A stretch of DNA of 64,000 bases from Gautieria morchelliformis. Taxonomy: Eukaryota > Basidiomycota > Agaricomycetes > Gomphales > Gomphaceae. Where the stretch lies: assembly GCA_015179125.1 (NCBI GenBank), contig WHVA01000440.1:31383-95382 (forward strand), written 5' to 3'. The translations under genes were made by a program, and so were the position numbers. The number at the start of each line of letters is the position of its first letter. Position 1 is the first letter of the stretch. The notes under the pieces were generated by a model. That model was not told where the DNA came from and did not search any database. It worked only from the letters and a program-made list of their open reading frames with translations. Positions 22,650 to 33,482 of this stretch are shown here, piece by piece.

Positions 22650-25013
22650 CATGACATGATAGCAGAAGGGGTCGTCTGTGTCTACCTCAATGACATCATC
22701 TTCATGAAAACAATGCTGGGACATTGGGAGATCATGCAGAGAGAGCTGCAACAGCTCCAGGAGTACAACCTGTGTCTTCAGCCGGAGAAGTGCGAATTTG
22801 AGTGGATGCAAATAGAGTATCTTGGGGTGATCGTGTCGGAAGGAATGATGGAAATGGACCCTGTCAAGGTTTCTGGCGTGTCGGAATGGCCTACGCTGCG
22901 AAATAAAAAGGAAGTCCAGTCCTTCATTGGGTTCGTCAATTTCTACTGGTGGATCATCAAGGACTTCTCCTGCCATGCCCGTGGCCTCTTTGACCTCACC
23001 AAGAAGGATGTTGGATGGCGGTGGGGGGAGCCGGAACAGGCCTCCTTTGACAAACTCAAGGAGCTGATCACTTCTGCCCCAGTCCTGATCTTTCCCGACG
23101 ACTCTTGCCCTTATCAAGTTGAGGCGGATTCTTCTGACGCAGCCACCGGAGCGGTCTTGTCGCAGCAGTCATCGGAAGATGGTGGGAGGTGGCACTGGAT
23201 TGCCTTCTTCTCTAAAGGCCTTAGTCCAGTCGAGCGGAATTATGAGATCCGTGACAAGGAAATGCTGGCAATCATCTGAGCACTGGAGGAGTGGCGACAC
23301 TTCCTTGAGGGTGCTCTATGCCCGTTCAAGATCTGGACAGACCACAAGAACCTTGAGGACTTCTGCATGTCCAAGAAGTTGAACTGATGACAAGCACAGT
23401 GGTCCCTACACCTGCCCTGGTTTGACTTCACGCTCCACCACCGCCCCAGCAGCACCATGGGCAAGCCCAATGCCCTATCCCACCGCACAGATCATGGAAG
23501 TGGAAGTGGAGACAATGCTGACATGACATTGCTCCATGCAAGCCTCTTTGCAATCCGCGCCCTTGAAGGAGTGACCGCAGTTGGGGCGGAAGCGGAAATG
23601 CTCCAGGACATCTGGAGGCAGTACTGGAATGGAGAGAAGGAGGAATCAGTGGTGAAGGTGGTGGAGGAGCTGTGGAAAGGGCACTCATGGTCCATGCAGG
23701 CAGTGGAGTGGTCAGAACGTGATGGGTTGCTCCACTTCAGGGGCAAGGTCTATGTTCCAGATGGGGCGGACCTCCACCGCCGCATCATGTCCCAACACCA
23801 TGACACCTGGGTCACAAGGCACGCTGGCAGGTGGAAGATGCTGGAGTTAGTGGCTTGGAACTACTGGTGGCCTCAGATGTCTCGCTACATTGGGAAGTAC
23901 GTGAAGACGTGCACCCTTTGCCTCCAGACAAAAGCATAGCGACATTGGCCCATCGGAGAGCTGGTTCCACTCCTAATTCTGGAATCCCGCTGGGACACCA
24001 TCAGTGTTGACTTCATCATTGAACTCCCAGAGTCTCATGGCTATGATGCAATCATGAATGTCATAGACTCGGTAAGCAAGGTGTCCCACTTCATTCCTAT
24101 GCACACAATGATCATGGCCCTTGGAGCAGCCCGTCTGTTCCTCACGCATGTCTGGGAGCTGCATGGGCTCCCAAAGCAAGTCGTTTCCAACTGAGGTCTG
24201 CAGTTCATCATGGAACTGACACGGGAGCTCTACCGCCTGCTTGGAATAAAGCTGGCTGCCACCACGGCATACCATCCACAGGGTGACGGACAGACAGAAC
24301 GGGTCAATCAGGAGCTAGAGCAATATCTCTGCCTCTTTGTCAACGAGAGGCAGGATGACTGGGATGAGCTACTTCCACCGACGGAATTCCAATACAATAA
24401 CCATGTACATTCCGCCACGCAGCAGACTCCCTTCATGCTTGACTCTGGATGACACCCGTGGATGGGCTTCGAGCCACGCCAGGCAGAGTCCCGACTTGAG
24501 ACAGTCAATGAGTTCTGAGATCACATGGACTCCACCCTTTCAGAAGCCAAGTCTGCCCTTGCGAAAGCCAAAGACGACATGGCAAGGTACTACAACCAAC
24601 GCCGGGTTCCTGCCCTGGAGTAGCAAGTTGGAGACAAGGTATATTTAGATGCAAGTGACATCCACACCACACGCCCTTCACAGAAGCTTGCCCACCGCTA
24701 CCTTGGGCCCTTCACAGTGATGCAGAAGGTTGGACGGAACACGTACCGCCTCCGACTTCCAAACTCTATGTCCCGACTCCACCCTGTCTTCAATGTAGTG
24801 AAGTTGCTCCCAGCACCAGAGGATCCAATTCCACACCGGAGGGCTCATCCACCACCTCCGCCGGAAATTATAGATGGGGAAGAGCATTATGTGGTGGAAT
24901 GGGTCCTGGATAGCCGGTTCGTGCGAGGATGACTCCAATTCCTCATGAAATGGGAAGGATATGGGTATGAGGAGAATTCGTGGGTACCAGAGCAAGATAT
25001 CTCTGCTCCAGAC

Positions 25014-25358
25014 TGTTGTGAATCATGTTGTGAATCGTCGTAACTCGCCATGTTAGTACAGCCTGCAGCGTGAACCGGCACTGTCCCGGTGCTATCCATG
25101 TTCGGATGCAACTCCTATCTAGTTCCCACTCCGCTGACCCCTGACCGAGCGCCCATACCTTCGACACTCGTATATGTAGCTAGCCCAGTAGTTACAACAA
25201 ATACATCAGTTTCAGCCCTTTCAGCTGCACTGCAGCTCCGTTTAGTGTTACAGCTAGAGTTAGCTAACACTCAAGTTCCGTCTGTTTCTGCGCTCAGCAC
25301 ACCGAGTTCTGTTCCACCCTTCATCTCTCTCCGCCTCCCTCCTCGGATTCTAACAACA
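25014..25358. repeat. LTR-E: 345-bp solo LTR
   Basis: It starts TGTTGTGAATC and ends TCTAACAACA (TGTTGT/ACAACA ends). The target duplication CAGAC is exact (25,009-25,013; 25,359-25,363). Removing it restores the Gypsy-A frame after the chromodomain. No coding content. Orientation is not determined. Confidence 0.88.
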
Positions 25359-25465
25359 CAGACAAGCTCTGCAAGTTCTACAGGACACACCCTGGTGCCC
25401 CCTGCCGAATCTGTTCACTGGCCTTTCAATCCCTCATGTCCCGTGCTTCGAGGATGCAGCACGCT

Positions 25466-25475
25466 AGAGAGGGGG
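25466..25475 (+). promoter_or_regulatory. Gypsy-A polypurine tract
   Basis: AGAGAGGGGG directly upstream of the 3' LTR start TGTCAGGGG. Confidence 0.78.
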
Positions 25476-25478
25476 TGA

Positions 25479-26958
25479 TGTCAGGGGACACCCTGTTTTC
25501 CAGTTCTGACTCCATGCCAAGTTCCGACTCCATTTCCGACTCCACTTCCAGTTCTGCTTCAATTTCTGACTCTGCTTTCAGAAATGGTTCCGCTTCTGGG
25601 GGAACTTCCACCAGTTCTGTTCGTTTTGCCAACTCCACTCCACTTTCCGACTTCCGCTCTCGGAACAGTGTTGGAAGTCAAGCGACTTGCGTAGTATGTG
25701 GCATCAAGGGTCGATCAAAGGTCAGGGAGGTCAGGAGGATGCAGGGTTGATGGTGAGTGCCAAGTGTTGTCCCTGGCTGTGGAGCCTAGTATAATATGGA
25801 CTTGCTTTTTATGTTTAAAATATTAGGTTAATGCCTTTGACAAAGGATTCCTATTGCTTAGCGGCTGGGACCGCTATATCTGCCCTTTTCCTGTGTACTG
25901 ACTAAGCCTTCCGAGGCGCGTCCGGCACTGATGGATGAAGGTCATGTGACTGTGTCAACGAAAGAATGGTCTCAATCTCGAGGATAGCTGTCTCAAAAGG
26001 CTTCGCTTTTGAGATAGTTTAGAGTAAACAATAATAATAGACTCTCAACAAAGAATTGGAGAAAACTATTGAGATTTAAGTTCTGTAGCTATCAAACAAG
26101 ACTACAGTAGCTTCAGGGGTGAAACAGTTGATTCTGGATGATTGATTCATACATTTGTGGTAGCTACTTATACTATACTAGTGATAACTACCAGTGTTTG
26201 AGATAGTGTGTTAATGGGTCAAAAAACTATGTATAACTAGAGGGGTGACTACTTATAGTCATAAAGCCATGGGAGTGATAGGGATAGTGTCAGGGGTGTT
26301 AAGCTTTGGAATAAAGTCTTGTACCTACTATACAAAGCCCCTGTCTACATGGTGTCAAGATAGTAGTCAGCTGGTCGTGTCATGGAGCTCAATAGAAAAT
26401 AGAAATCAAATCTCTCCTGTGTAGCATAAATGTTAGTCTTGGTGATGGGGCCGCTGTCTCTGTGCCTCTTCTATAGGGCAGCTGATTGAGCACACGTACT
26501 TGGAATGACATTCTATAGTCATTCCGTGACGTCCGATGCTCCTGCGCAGTCTGTACTCCTCTGCGGCGTTTGGTGCCTGCACCTCCTCGGTGCCTGTTGA
26601 CGTCATGGCCGATGCCATCAGTCGATAGGTGCGCTGTCTCTGATCGGCCGCACATGGTCGATGCTCTTGTCCCTGTATCTTATCTGATCTACAGATAAGA
26701 TAGCTGCTCGGTCGTGATGTCATGTGTCTGTTGTCTGTGTGTGTCAAGGTCTGTCGTGAGTGTCGTTCCTATTCTTTTTGGTCGATTATTCTTTTGTTTC
26801 TTTTATTAGTTTCTTTATATATAGATGACTTTAAATAGTATAGTTGCATGTATCACAACATTGCTGACATTGGGGGTCCTTAGACTTTTCTCTTTGGATT
26901 TCCCCTTGTCAGTTGTGTGGTAGTGTGACCTCCACAGCCAGCTAGGGTTGCCCTTACA
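25479..26958 (+). repeat. Gypsy-A 3' LTR, interrupted by LTR-F
   Basis: The LTR starts at 25,479, is split at 25,807-26,860 plus target duplication, and ends GGGTTGCCCTTACA at 26,958. Like the 5' LTR it is the short form with one 21-nt module, so both LTRs of this element lack the duplicated leader segment. Confidence 0.9.
25807..26860. repeat. LTR-F: 1.05 kb insertion in the Gypsy-A 3' LTR, probable solo LTR
   Basis: The target duplication TTGCT is exact (25,802-25,806; 26,861-26,865). The insert reads TTTTATGTTTAAAATATTAGG at the left and ATCACAACA at the right. The TGTT...AACA ends starting four bases inside resemble Copia LTRs. No ORF above noise is present. Assignment to Copia is an inference from the termini. 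Confidence 0.7.
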
Positions 26959-27091
26959 AAAGATGGCACATCAACGTCCACATCACAGTCAACAGCCCCC
27001 AAGCAAGGGGACATGGACATCCTCAGGGCTCTGACTACCACAGAGCACTGGGAGATCGTGGGATGGACAAGGCATAGCCATCATCTATCCC

Positions 27092-27725
27092 TGTTACAAC
27101 CATGCCACTCAACCAACTCTGCCACATTCGACCTTTGCCTTCCCTTGTTCTTTCTGTCTCCTTTTATGACTCTATTCATTGGCCTTCCATACTCAACCCT
27201 TGACACAGCAAGACACCAACTCCAGAACATCAGGAGTCCCATTTGTTCCAATGTCAATTAGGCTTACATTCCCCTTGTTCTTTTGCCTATTGTTCTTGAC
27301 TCTACCCTGCACCCCCTTGTAGTTCTCTTGTTCTGCATTAGTTACTTACTCCGTTTCTCATAGTTACTTCTGCTTGATCGGAATTGCTTATTTCCACCTT
27401 GTGACATGTTGTTCCAACTCTTTGTATAAAACCCAGTCATGTATGCTCTCTGTTTCCACAATCAGATAATTGACTTTGATACCTGCAAGACCTCCATCCC
27501 TTCTGTCTTCTGTCTTCCATCTTCCATCTTCTGACCTCTGACTTCTGACTTGATTTCCAACATGTGACTTGGATTGATTCTTGAACCCTTCTCTACCTTA
27601 GTCTCTTCCAACTTCCGACTTCTGATCTCTGAAATACTTAGGTGGATAGTTCATTGGGGGCACAACACATACGTTGAAGCCGCTGTCATTTTAGATCTGA
27701 TCTCTGGGATTCTCGATATGTAACA
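27092..27725 (+). repeat. LTR-G: 634-bp solo LTR in the Gypsy-C-like ORF
   Basis: It starts TGTTACAACC and ends ATATGTAACA, with inverted TGTTAC/GTAACA tips. The target duplication ATCCC is exact (27,087-27,091; 27,726-27,730). A promoter-like TATAAAACCC is near 27,424-27,433. A related copy is at 45,259. The host frame is restored on removal. Confidence 0.88.
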
Positions 27726-28365
27726 ATCCCAACAAATGTGTTGAGTGCTCACAATATGCGACACATGTGATGGTGGCTGCCAGCACCAGCCATGTAAAAC
27801 TTCTAGACACACAGGTTAGCATGGCCATCCACATGGCCTGGCCTTGGTTTGCCAAGGCCATCAAGCACTTCACCAAGGAGTGCCTCCAAGCCACCATCCA
27901 TGACCCCAAAATAGAGGTCAAGGATTTGAAAAACGCAGTCAGAGACTGCAATGACATGCTCAATGCCAAGCACACGAAATCAAAACATCTGAGGAGCGGC
28001 TTCATGCCCTCCAGTGCAAGCCCATGCCCTGCAAAAGGATATGTGAGGAGCCAGCCGCCCAGCCCGTGGCTGGTCCATCAGCCCGCACTATGGCCCCCTT
28101 GCCATCATGTGCCACCCCTGGACTGGTGGCCTGGATCTCTGCTCCGGTCCCCACCTCCAACCCCTCACTGAATCTCATGACCCAGTTAGCCATCCCACCC
28201 AGCCCATCCTTCACACGCCCAAGTGAGCTGCCAGTGTCAATTGACAACATCCCCAACAGATTCTACTTGGACAACTCAGACCTGGCAAATTATGTGCCAG
28301 GCCACCCCCATCACATCTCCAAAAAGAGACATGCCCAAGGTTATGGAGAGCCAGTAACCTATGAC

Positions 28366-28852
28366 TGTAAGGGCAACCCTAGCTGGCTGTGGAGGTCACA
28401 CTACCACACAACTGACAAGGGGAAATCTGAAGTTTACATATAAATGAACAGAATACACAAGAGAGGGGATTCTCACCTGACAAGGGGAAATCCAAAGAGA
28501 AAAGTCTAAGGACCCCCAATGTCAGCGAGCCCATATTATACTACACTAGTCCGCAGCCAGGGACAACACTCAGCACTCACCATCAACCCTGCATTGCCCT
28601 GACCCCTGACCCTTGACTGACCCTTGATGCCACATACTACATGAGTCACTTGACTTCTAACACTGTTCTGAAGGTGGAAGTCAGAGAGTGGAGCGAAATT
28701 GGCAAAGGGAACGGAACTGGTGGAAGTTCCCCCAGAAGCAGAACCATTTCCGAAAGCGGAGTCAGCGATGGAAGTGGACCCGGAAGCGGAGTCAGAAATG
28801 GAGGTGGAACTCAGGGTGTTGTTGGAGCTGGAAAACAGGGTGTCACCTGACA
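28366..28852 (-). repeat. Solo LTR of Gypsy-A family (long form)
   Basis: TGTAAGGGCAACCC...GGTGTCACCTGACA on the plus strand, i.e. inverted. The target duplication ATGAC is exact (28,361-28,365; 28,853-28,857). It contains both 21-nt modules and the spacer that reads GTGAG...CAG on the minus strand. Confidence 0.9.
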
Positions 28853-30115
28853 ATGACCCCATTGGTGATGTTCATAAATGCATCACCAAGGATATCACCA
28901 AGGAATACCTCACCCGGTCATTGACCCATATGGTCAATGACCTGGCACTGGCACATGCTCTTGCCACTGCACAAGAGGCGTCCATCCCCAGCGAGCAGGA
29001 GAAGGTGAATCGGATGGTGATCCAGCCAGCACCATCCATGTCATTTGTGCCACCAGCAATGACAGTTCCTTATCGTTACCTGGGGGAAGGGGAACTCCTC
29101 CCACACAGAGTCCTGCCTTACTCCATGACGACCCACCTCCCACGGCCTCTGGGAAAGAAACTGCCACCATGCTCAGAGTGGTTTGACCTCTGTGACGTCA
29201 ATGAGCAGAGGTTCAAGGACCTCCTCAAGAGAGCAAAGGTGACACCCCAAGGCAAGCACACACATGACATGGCTGTTGTGTTCAAGTGTATTTGGGTCGG
29301 GGCCCAAGTCCACAACCCTAAGGAGGGTTGTTTTGTCATTGGCCCTGGCACTGCTGCTTACATCTGCAAGATCTTCAAGGGTTGGCTCCACAACCCTGAA
29401 GGAATCCCCACTGCCATCCATGAAGAGCCAGACGGCACTCTGAACATCCATGATATAGATGTTTGGATGTGGATGAGGGTGCTTGCTCCTAAAAACAGCA
29501 AGCCACCATCCCCCCTCAGGTTGCAGTTATATGACCTGTTCACGAGGACTGGGCGGTGGATGAGTCTTGTGGCCCCAGCGAGATTCAAGTCCCAGTGGGG
29601 GACACCCTTGGGGCATTGATCACAGGGTCATTCCAAATCCAGGGTTGGGCTGTCCATGACATTCCTCTCGAGGAGGTCACTGGCTGGCTAGCCAAGCAAC
29701 CTGTGGGCTCCCCGCCTGGGTTGAGAACTTCATCCAACACGGTCTCTCGGGTGCTGCATTCATTTCTGCTGCCCAACTAGGGCAGCAGAGGCAGTTACAA
29801 GCTGCACGATGCAGCCCTGCACAAGCAACTGTGGCATCACAGGCTGCCCTCATGCGGCTGGACCAGGCCCTGGCCACTACATGGAACCCGTCACCGGTGG
29901 CTGACTCCACCGCTAATGAGGCCTTCTGCCAGGAAATGGGCATTGATCCTCTGATGGCGCTGCCACTGAGCTGGGATCATTATCCCATGTGAATCCTTCT
30001 GGCCCCATGGAGGTGACCCTACCGGCTGACCCTCATGATCAGCCACTTCCCTATGATGACCTTAACATGTCAGATGCAGTGTATGAAGACCTGAGTTGTC
30101 CATAGAGGGGGAGGG

Positions 30116-30352
30116 TGTAAATGTCCACATTTACCTGCACTGCCCTTAAGGCAATGCACACTACTGGTACATTAGTTAATACCAGTCACAGTGAGCCTGC
30201 AAGGACCTGCTGTATAGTTCTTGCAGTGGAACCGACAGGCAGTTTCCCATCTAACCTTGTACTGTTACTACATAGCATGCTGAATACCACACACTGTGGG
30301 GAGTTCAGATTGCCCTTGTGACCCACAAGGCCTCAGATCACCTACTTTACCA
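30116..30352 (+). repeat. Diverged Gypsy-C-like 3' LTR
   Basis: It begins TGTAAATGTCCAC after a purine tract (AGAGGGGGAGGG) and parallels the Gypsy-C LTR throughout (CTGTATAGTT, ACATAGCATGCTGAATACCA, GTGACCCACAAGG). It closes the base-layer element. The matching 5' LTR is not in the window. Confidence 0.8.
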
Positions 30353-31116
30353 CATGGGCCCAAATGCTGAGTCCAAAGAGGGTGGTCAGTGTTGGTGGCA
30401 TGGAGTGTGGATAGGTCTGAATGCTCTGTAGAGGTGTCATGTGTCAGGGATGGAATGATAGTATGGCGGTGAGAGTGTAACTGTGTGGGTCTGTCATGTT
30501 GCGGCTAGCGGCCAGGGAGATGGAAAGATAAAGGATGTAGCATAGGATATAATGGTTGCCAATGTCTAGATCTCAGACAGCGGGCCTGCGTCGGCGAGTT
30601 TGTGTGAATGGCGGTCTAGGGCAGCTTTGTGGATTGGGCATTCAAGATCATACATGTCTATGGATGTGATAGGCGCCTGTCCTGCAGAACACCTTGTTGC
30701 GTATGACGACTAAGATAAGCGCGCACAGCTTCGAAGTTCGTGTCGTCTCACCACAGCCTCCTTTCCGTTTCCTTTCTCTGTCCAAATTTTTACTTCTGCC
30801 ACGCCTGTAATAGCGGCTGGCCCGATTACAGGATTCCACTCCCAAAATATTGTGGTTTTCGTACCTGGTGATTTTCTGTTTCAAGAGTTATTTGAGTGTT
30901 TTTAGCTCTCTCCATTCTTTTGTTATCAAGTGAGTAATTTGTAATGCATTCGTCCATCGTCAAGTCTTTACATATAGATTTAGGTATGCGTGTCAAGCAA
31001 TTGTGGCGTCACTGCGACATTCCGGCGAAGGCGAGCTTGGTCGTGCGTCTTTCCGTCTGTCACCGTTCTGGAGCCTAACTGTCTCGTAGTGGTCACGCAT
31101 TACTTTCTCCCGCCTC
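30353..31116. other. Intergenic, no gene recognised
   Basis: It holds the upstream flank of the membrane-protein gene. Short frames on both strands show no domain. No similarity to the repeats elsewhere in the window was noticed. Confidence 0.5.
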
Positions 31117-31233
31117 ACCACCATCTACTTCATAGTTTCTGTTATTCATTGTCTCATTCAAGTTATCATCCAGGCCCAAGCTTTTGCTTTTAACGCGGCA
31201 GCAGCAGACAGTTTATGGGCGTACATCCAACGT

Positions 31234-33268
31234 TTGAACATGACCGAAGAGGCAAAGGGCTTCGCTATTCTCGGCGATGACCTCCGCATCTGCTTTTATG
31301 TCCCCGACAACATCAACAGCGGCAGCTGTACACGCATTTGGGACAACAATAATGGTTCTACTCCCCCTGCTGAGATGGCCGTGGCAACTCTTCCGCCATT
31401 AGTTGCCAGTGTGCCTTCTACAGCCACACCGGCTTCCAGCGCTGTTCCTCCAGCCACACCGGTCGCCAACAGTGCCGTTTCTACACTCATAACGGCCGCA
31501 AGTGTGAAGTCTGTCCCCACTTTGTCTAAGTCGCAGGCCTCGCGTCCTGCAGCGGCAACTGTAAACATACCCCCACCTTCGTCTTCTCTGGGCTCTGTTC
31601 CCTCGTCCCCTTCAATAACAGTCATAGTCAATGCAAGCTCTATATCTGTGGCACTGAGTGCGCACGATGATGAGGGCGCCGAGGGCACAACAGCTGTACG
31701 TACATTATGTAAATGGTGTCGTAGTTGTGTCTTACAGGTATTACATGCTTCAGGATCGGAGAGGGCTCACGGGAAGCATGGCAGCCGATATGAACTTGCA
31801 GCCCAGTTGTGTCCAAACTCTCATTTGGCCCGTGCAACAGTTAGTTCTACCTTCAACATTCGGAATGACTATAACGCACCTTACACTACTTATAGACTGA
31901 GCAATACCAAACGCGAAGATATTCTCTTGATCGGTTTTCAAGTCTGGGTACTTGGCATGTCCCTCGTTGCACTCCTTAACGAGTCGATCCAGCATATATG
32001 TGCGGCTTTGGTTACACAGTTTTTGGTCACAGTATGGTCTATTTTTAACATTTCTCAGACCGAGGATTTCCGTCGGAGTTTTGCCCGACTTACCATGAAT
32101 GGTGCTTGTCAAGGGATGAACCTACTTGGCGGTTATTGGAATCAACGAAAAGTTGCCGAGATATTGAGTGCAGTGTTAAATGGCGTTGGCCTTCTTGTGA
32201 CCGCCGTTTTGACTTACAAGCTCGTCAAGGTGCGTCGTGTAACATGCAGTCAGACCGGTACGTTTACTTTCGATTATACAGATTTATGGATGGCAAACTT
32301 TCAAGCGTGTTGGCGCTTCTCTCACGATCAACCGGATCTATAAGCTAGTGCTATTACTTTCCATTGCTTTACAACTAGGCTTGTTCTTTATCGTTGCCGC
32401 CGCGGCCTTGTGGATCGACCAACTTTACAATGGGCCAGTCGGGCGACTCGCGAGTTTGGGGCCACTTTATAAGGGTGGCATCATTGTTATGTTCTGCGTG
32501 AGTCGCCTTTTGGAATCATGATTTCTCGGCATTGATACCTTCCCTCAGCTTCTTATTCCATGGTTCTACCTGGTAAACAATTTTCTATGATTTGCGATCT
32601 GGAGAAGTTGAACGAAATGGTCTTCTCAGGGTTGGTTCGCCGTCCGCCGTGAAGCACGCATGTGGGCAATGGTTTTCTTGGCCTTGAGTCTTTTTTTCGT
32701 GGCTCTTTGGGCAGCGATGTTCAAGTCGTGAGCAGACCGTATTCGCATGCTATACAGGTTGATAATTTCAATCCGTAGCACCTCGTTCAGGTGGACTTTC
32801 GTCCTTTGGCCATTCTTCGCCGTTATGGCAGTGGTTTCTGGCGCTCTTATGATCATCTCGTTCATCTTAGGGGTCGCCTGTCGTTGCAACTTCGGGAAGG
32901 GTCTACCACGATATCTTAATGCAGAAGACCCTCTCGAGGGCGAGAGTTTCCAACCCGTCTTCCCAGAGAAGTGGGGTTTTGACGACGATCCGGAAAAGGT
33001 CGACTTTCCCTCTTCAGATGGACGTGCCGTGCCAACATTTTCAGCCGCTTTTGGTAAAGGCCCCGAGGTGCCTAGACCGACGCACATGAAATTTGGACGC
33101 TCTCGCGGAGAATATATCGCTAGACCCATGTCTTCATCCACGATGGGTTCGGCGAAGAATGGTGTATTGGCACGAACGGAATCTAGGGGCAGTCAGATGA
33201 GTTACAAAAGTGACACCTCGACAAGTAGTCGACCTACTGATATGGGAAAACGATGGGTGATCGAGTAG
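31234..33268 (+). CDS. Multi-pass membrane protein, basidiomycete-type, function unknown
   Basis: A multi-exon gene; 31,234 is the first clear in-frame ATG (MTEEAKGFAILGDDLRICFY), but the frame continues upstream from about 31,117 with a hydrophobic, signal-peptide-like segment, so the true start may lie in an earlier exon. The first part is a lumenal domain with an Ala/Thr/Ser/Pro-rich stretch (31,370-31,690). A likely intron at 31,696-31,753 joins it to RRGLTGSMAADMNLQ. Membrane segments follow: LLIGFQVWVLGMSLVALL, ICAALVTQFLVTVWSIF, VLNGVGLLVTAVLTYKLV, LVLLLSIALQLGLFFIVA, MWAMVFLALSLFFVALWA and FAVMAVVSGALMIISFIL. The cytosolic tail is Ser-rich and ends KRWVIE. I do not recognise a characterised family. 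Confidence 0.7.
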
Positions 33269-33482
33269 TACTCAATAAACCTCCTTTTAAGCTGGTCTTT
33301 TCCTCGTTCGGTCTTTGTGACACTGTAGCTCTTGTTTATTATACCATGCTGTATTTTGCATCAGGCCTGACATACAAAAAAAATTCTCAAACTGCAACAC
33401 TATGATAGTACAAGACAACGCTGAAGGGATGTGATAGACGCTACATCGAGAAGCTATGCACCTAAAATCAGCCTGTAGCACG

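Larger units (their letters stand above)
22650..25478 (+). pseudogene. Gypsy-A RT C-terminus, RNase H, integrase, chromodomain
   Basis: It begins HDMIAEGVVCVYLNDIIF, in which the first Asp of the RT YxDD box is Asn. RNase H ([21 protein letters not shown]), integrase zinc finger (CTLCLQTKA), catalytic core (ISVDFIIELP; HPQGDGQTERVNQ) and chromodomain (LQFLMKWEGYGYEENSW) follow. Stops occur after LAII, KKLN (two), QTKA, VVSN, LDSG, VNEF, PALE and FVRG; most are TGA at expected CGA codons. LTR-E splits the C-terminus at 25,014-25,358; without it the frame reads APDKLCKFYRTHPGAP. Confidence 0.9.
12010..26958 (+). mobile_element. Gypsy-A: chromodomain Ty3/Gypsy retrotransposon, decayed, with five nested insertions
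   Basis: The outer borders are TGTCAGGGGACACC and GGGTTGCCCTTACA. Flanking copies of AAAGA (12,005-12,009 and 26,959-26,963) form an exact 5-bp target duplication. Order: 5' LTR, primer site, gag, protease, reverse transcriptase, RNase H, integrase, chromodomain, polypurine tract, 3' LTR, which is the Ty3/Gypsy order. It is interrupted by Gypsy-B (12,867-18,869), LTR-D (20,407-21,855), FB-1 (22,250-22,649), LTR-E (25,014-25,358) and, inside the 3' LTR, LTR-F (25,807-26,860). Multiple stops, mostly TGA, and CpG loss relative to the copy at 61.9 kb show it is dead. Confidence 0.92.
26964..30105 (+). pseudogene. Decayed copy of the Gypsy-C extra ORF
   Basis: The frame can be followed at protein level against the intact ORF at 56,235-58,217. 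After the start region, IIYP joins NKCVECSQYATHV across LTR-G, aligned to HPDDCSTCADYAAHL. The coiled-coil region is at about 27,860-28,000. After the solo Gypsy-A LTR, 28,853-29,619 is open and keeps GWLHNPEGIPTAI and DIDVWMWMRVLAP. A stop occurs at 29,617-29,619 and the tail ends at TAG 30,103-30,105 (YEDLSCP). Identity is highest in the central domain. Integrity is lost by stops and insertions. Confidence 0.82.
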
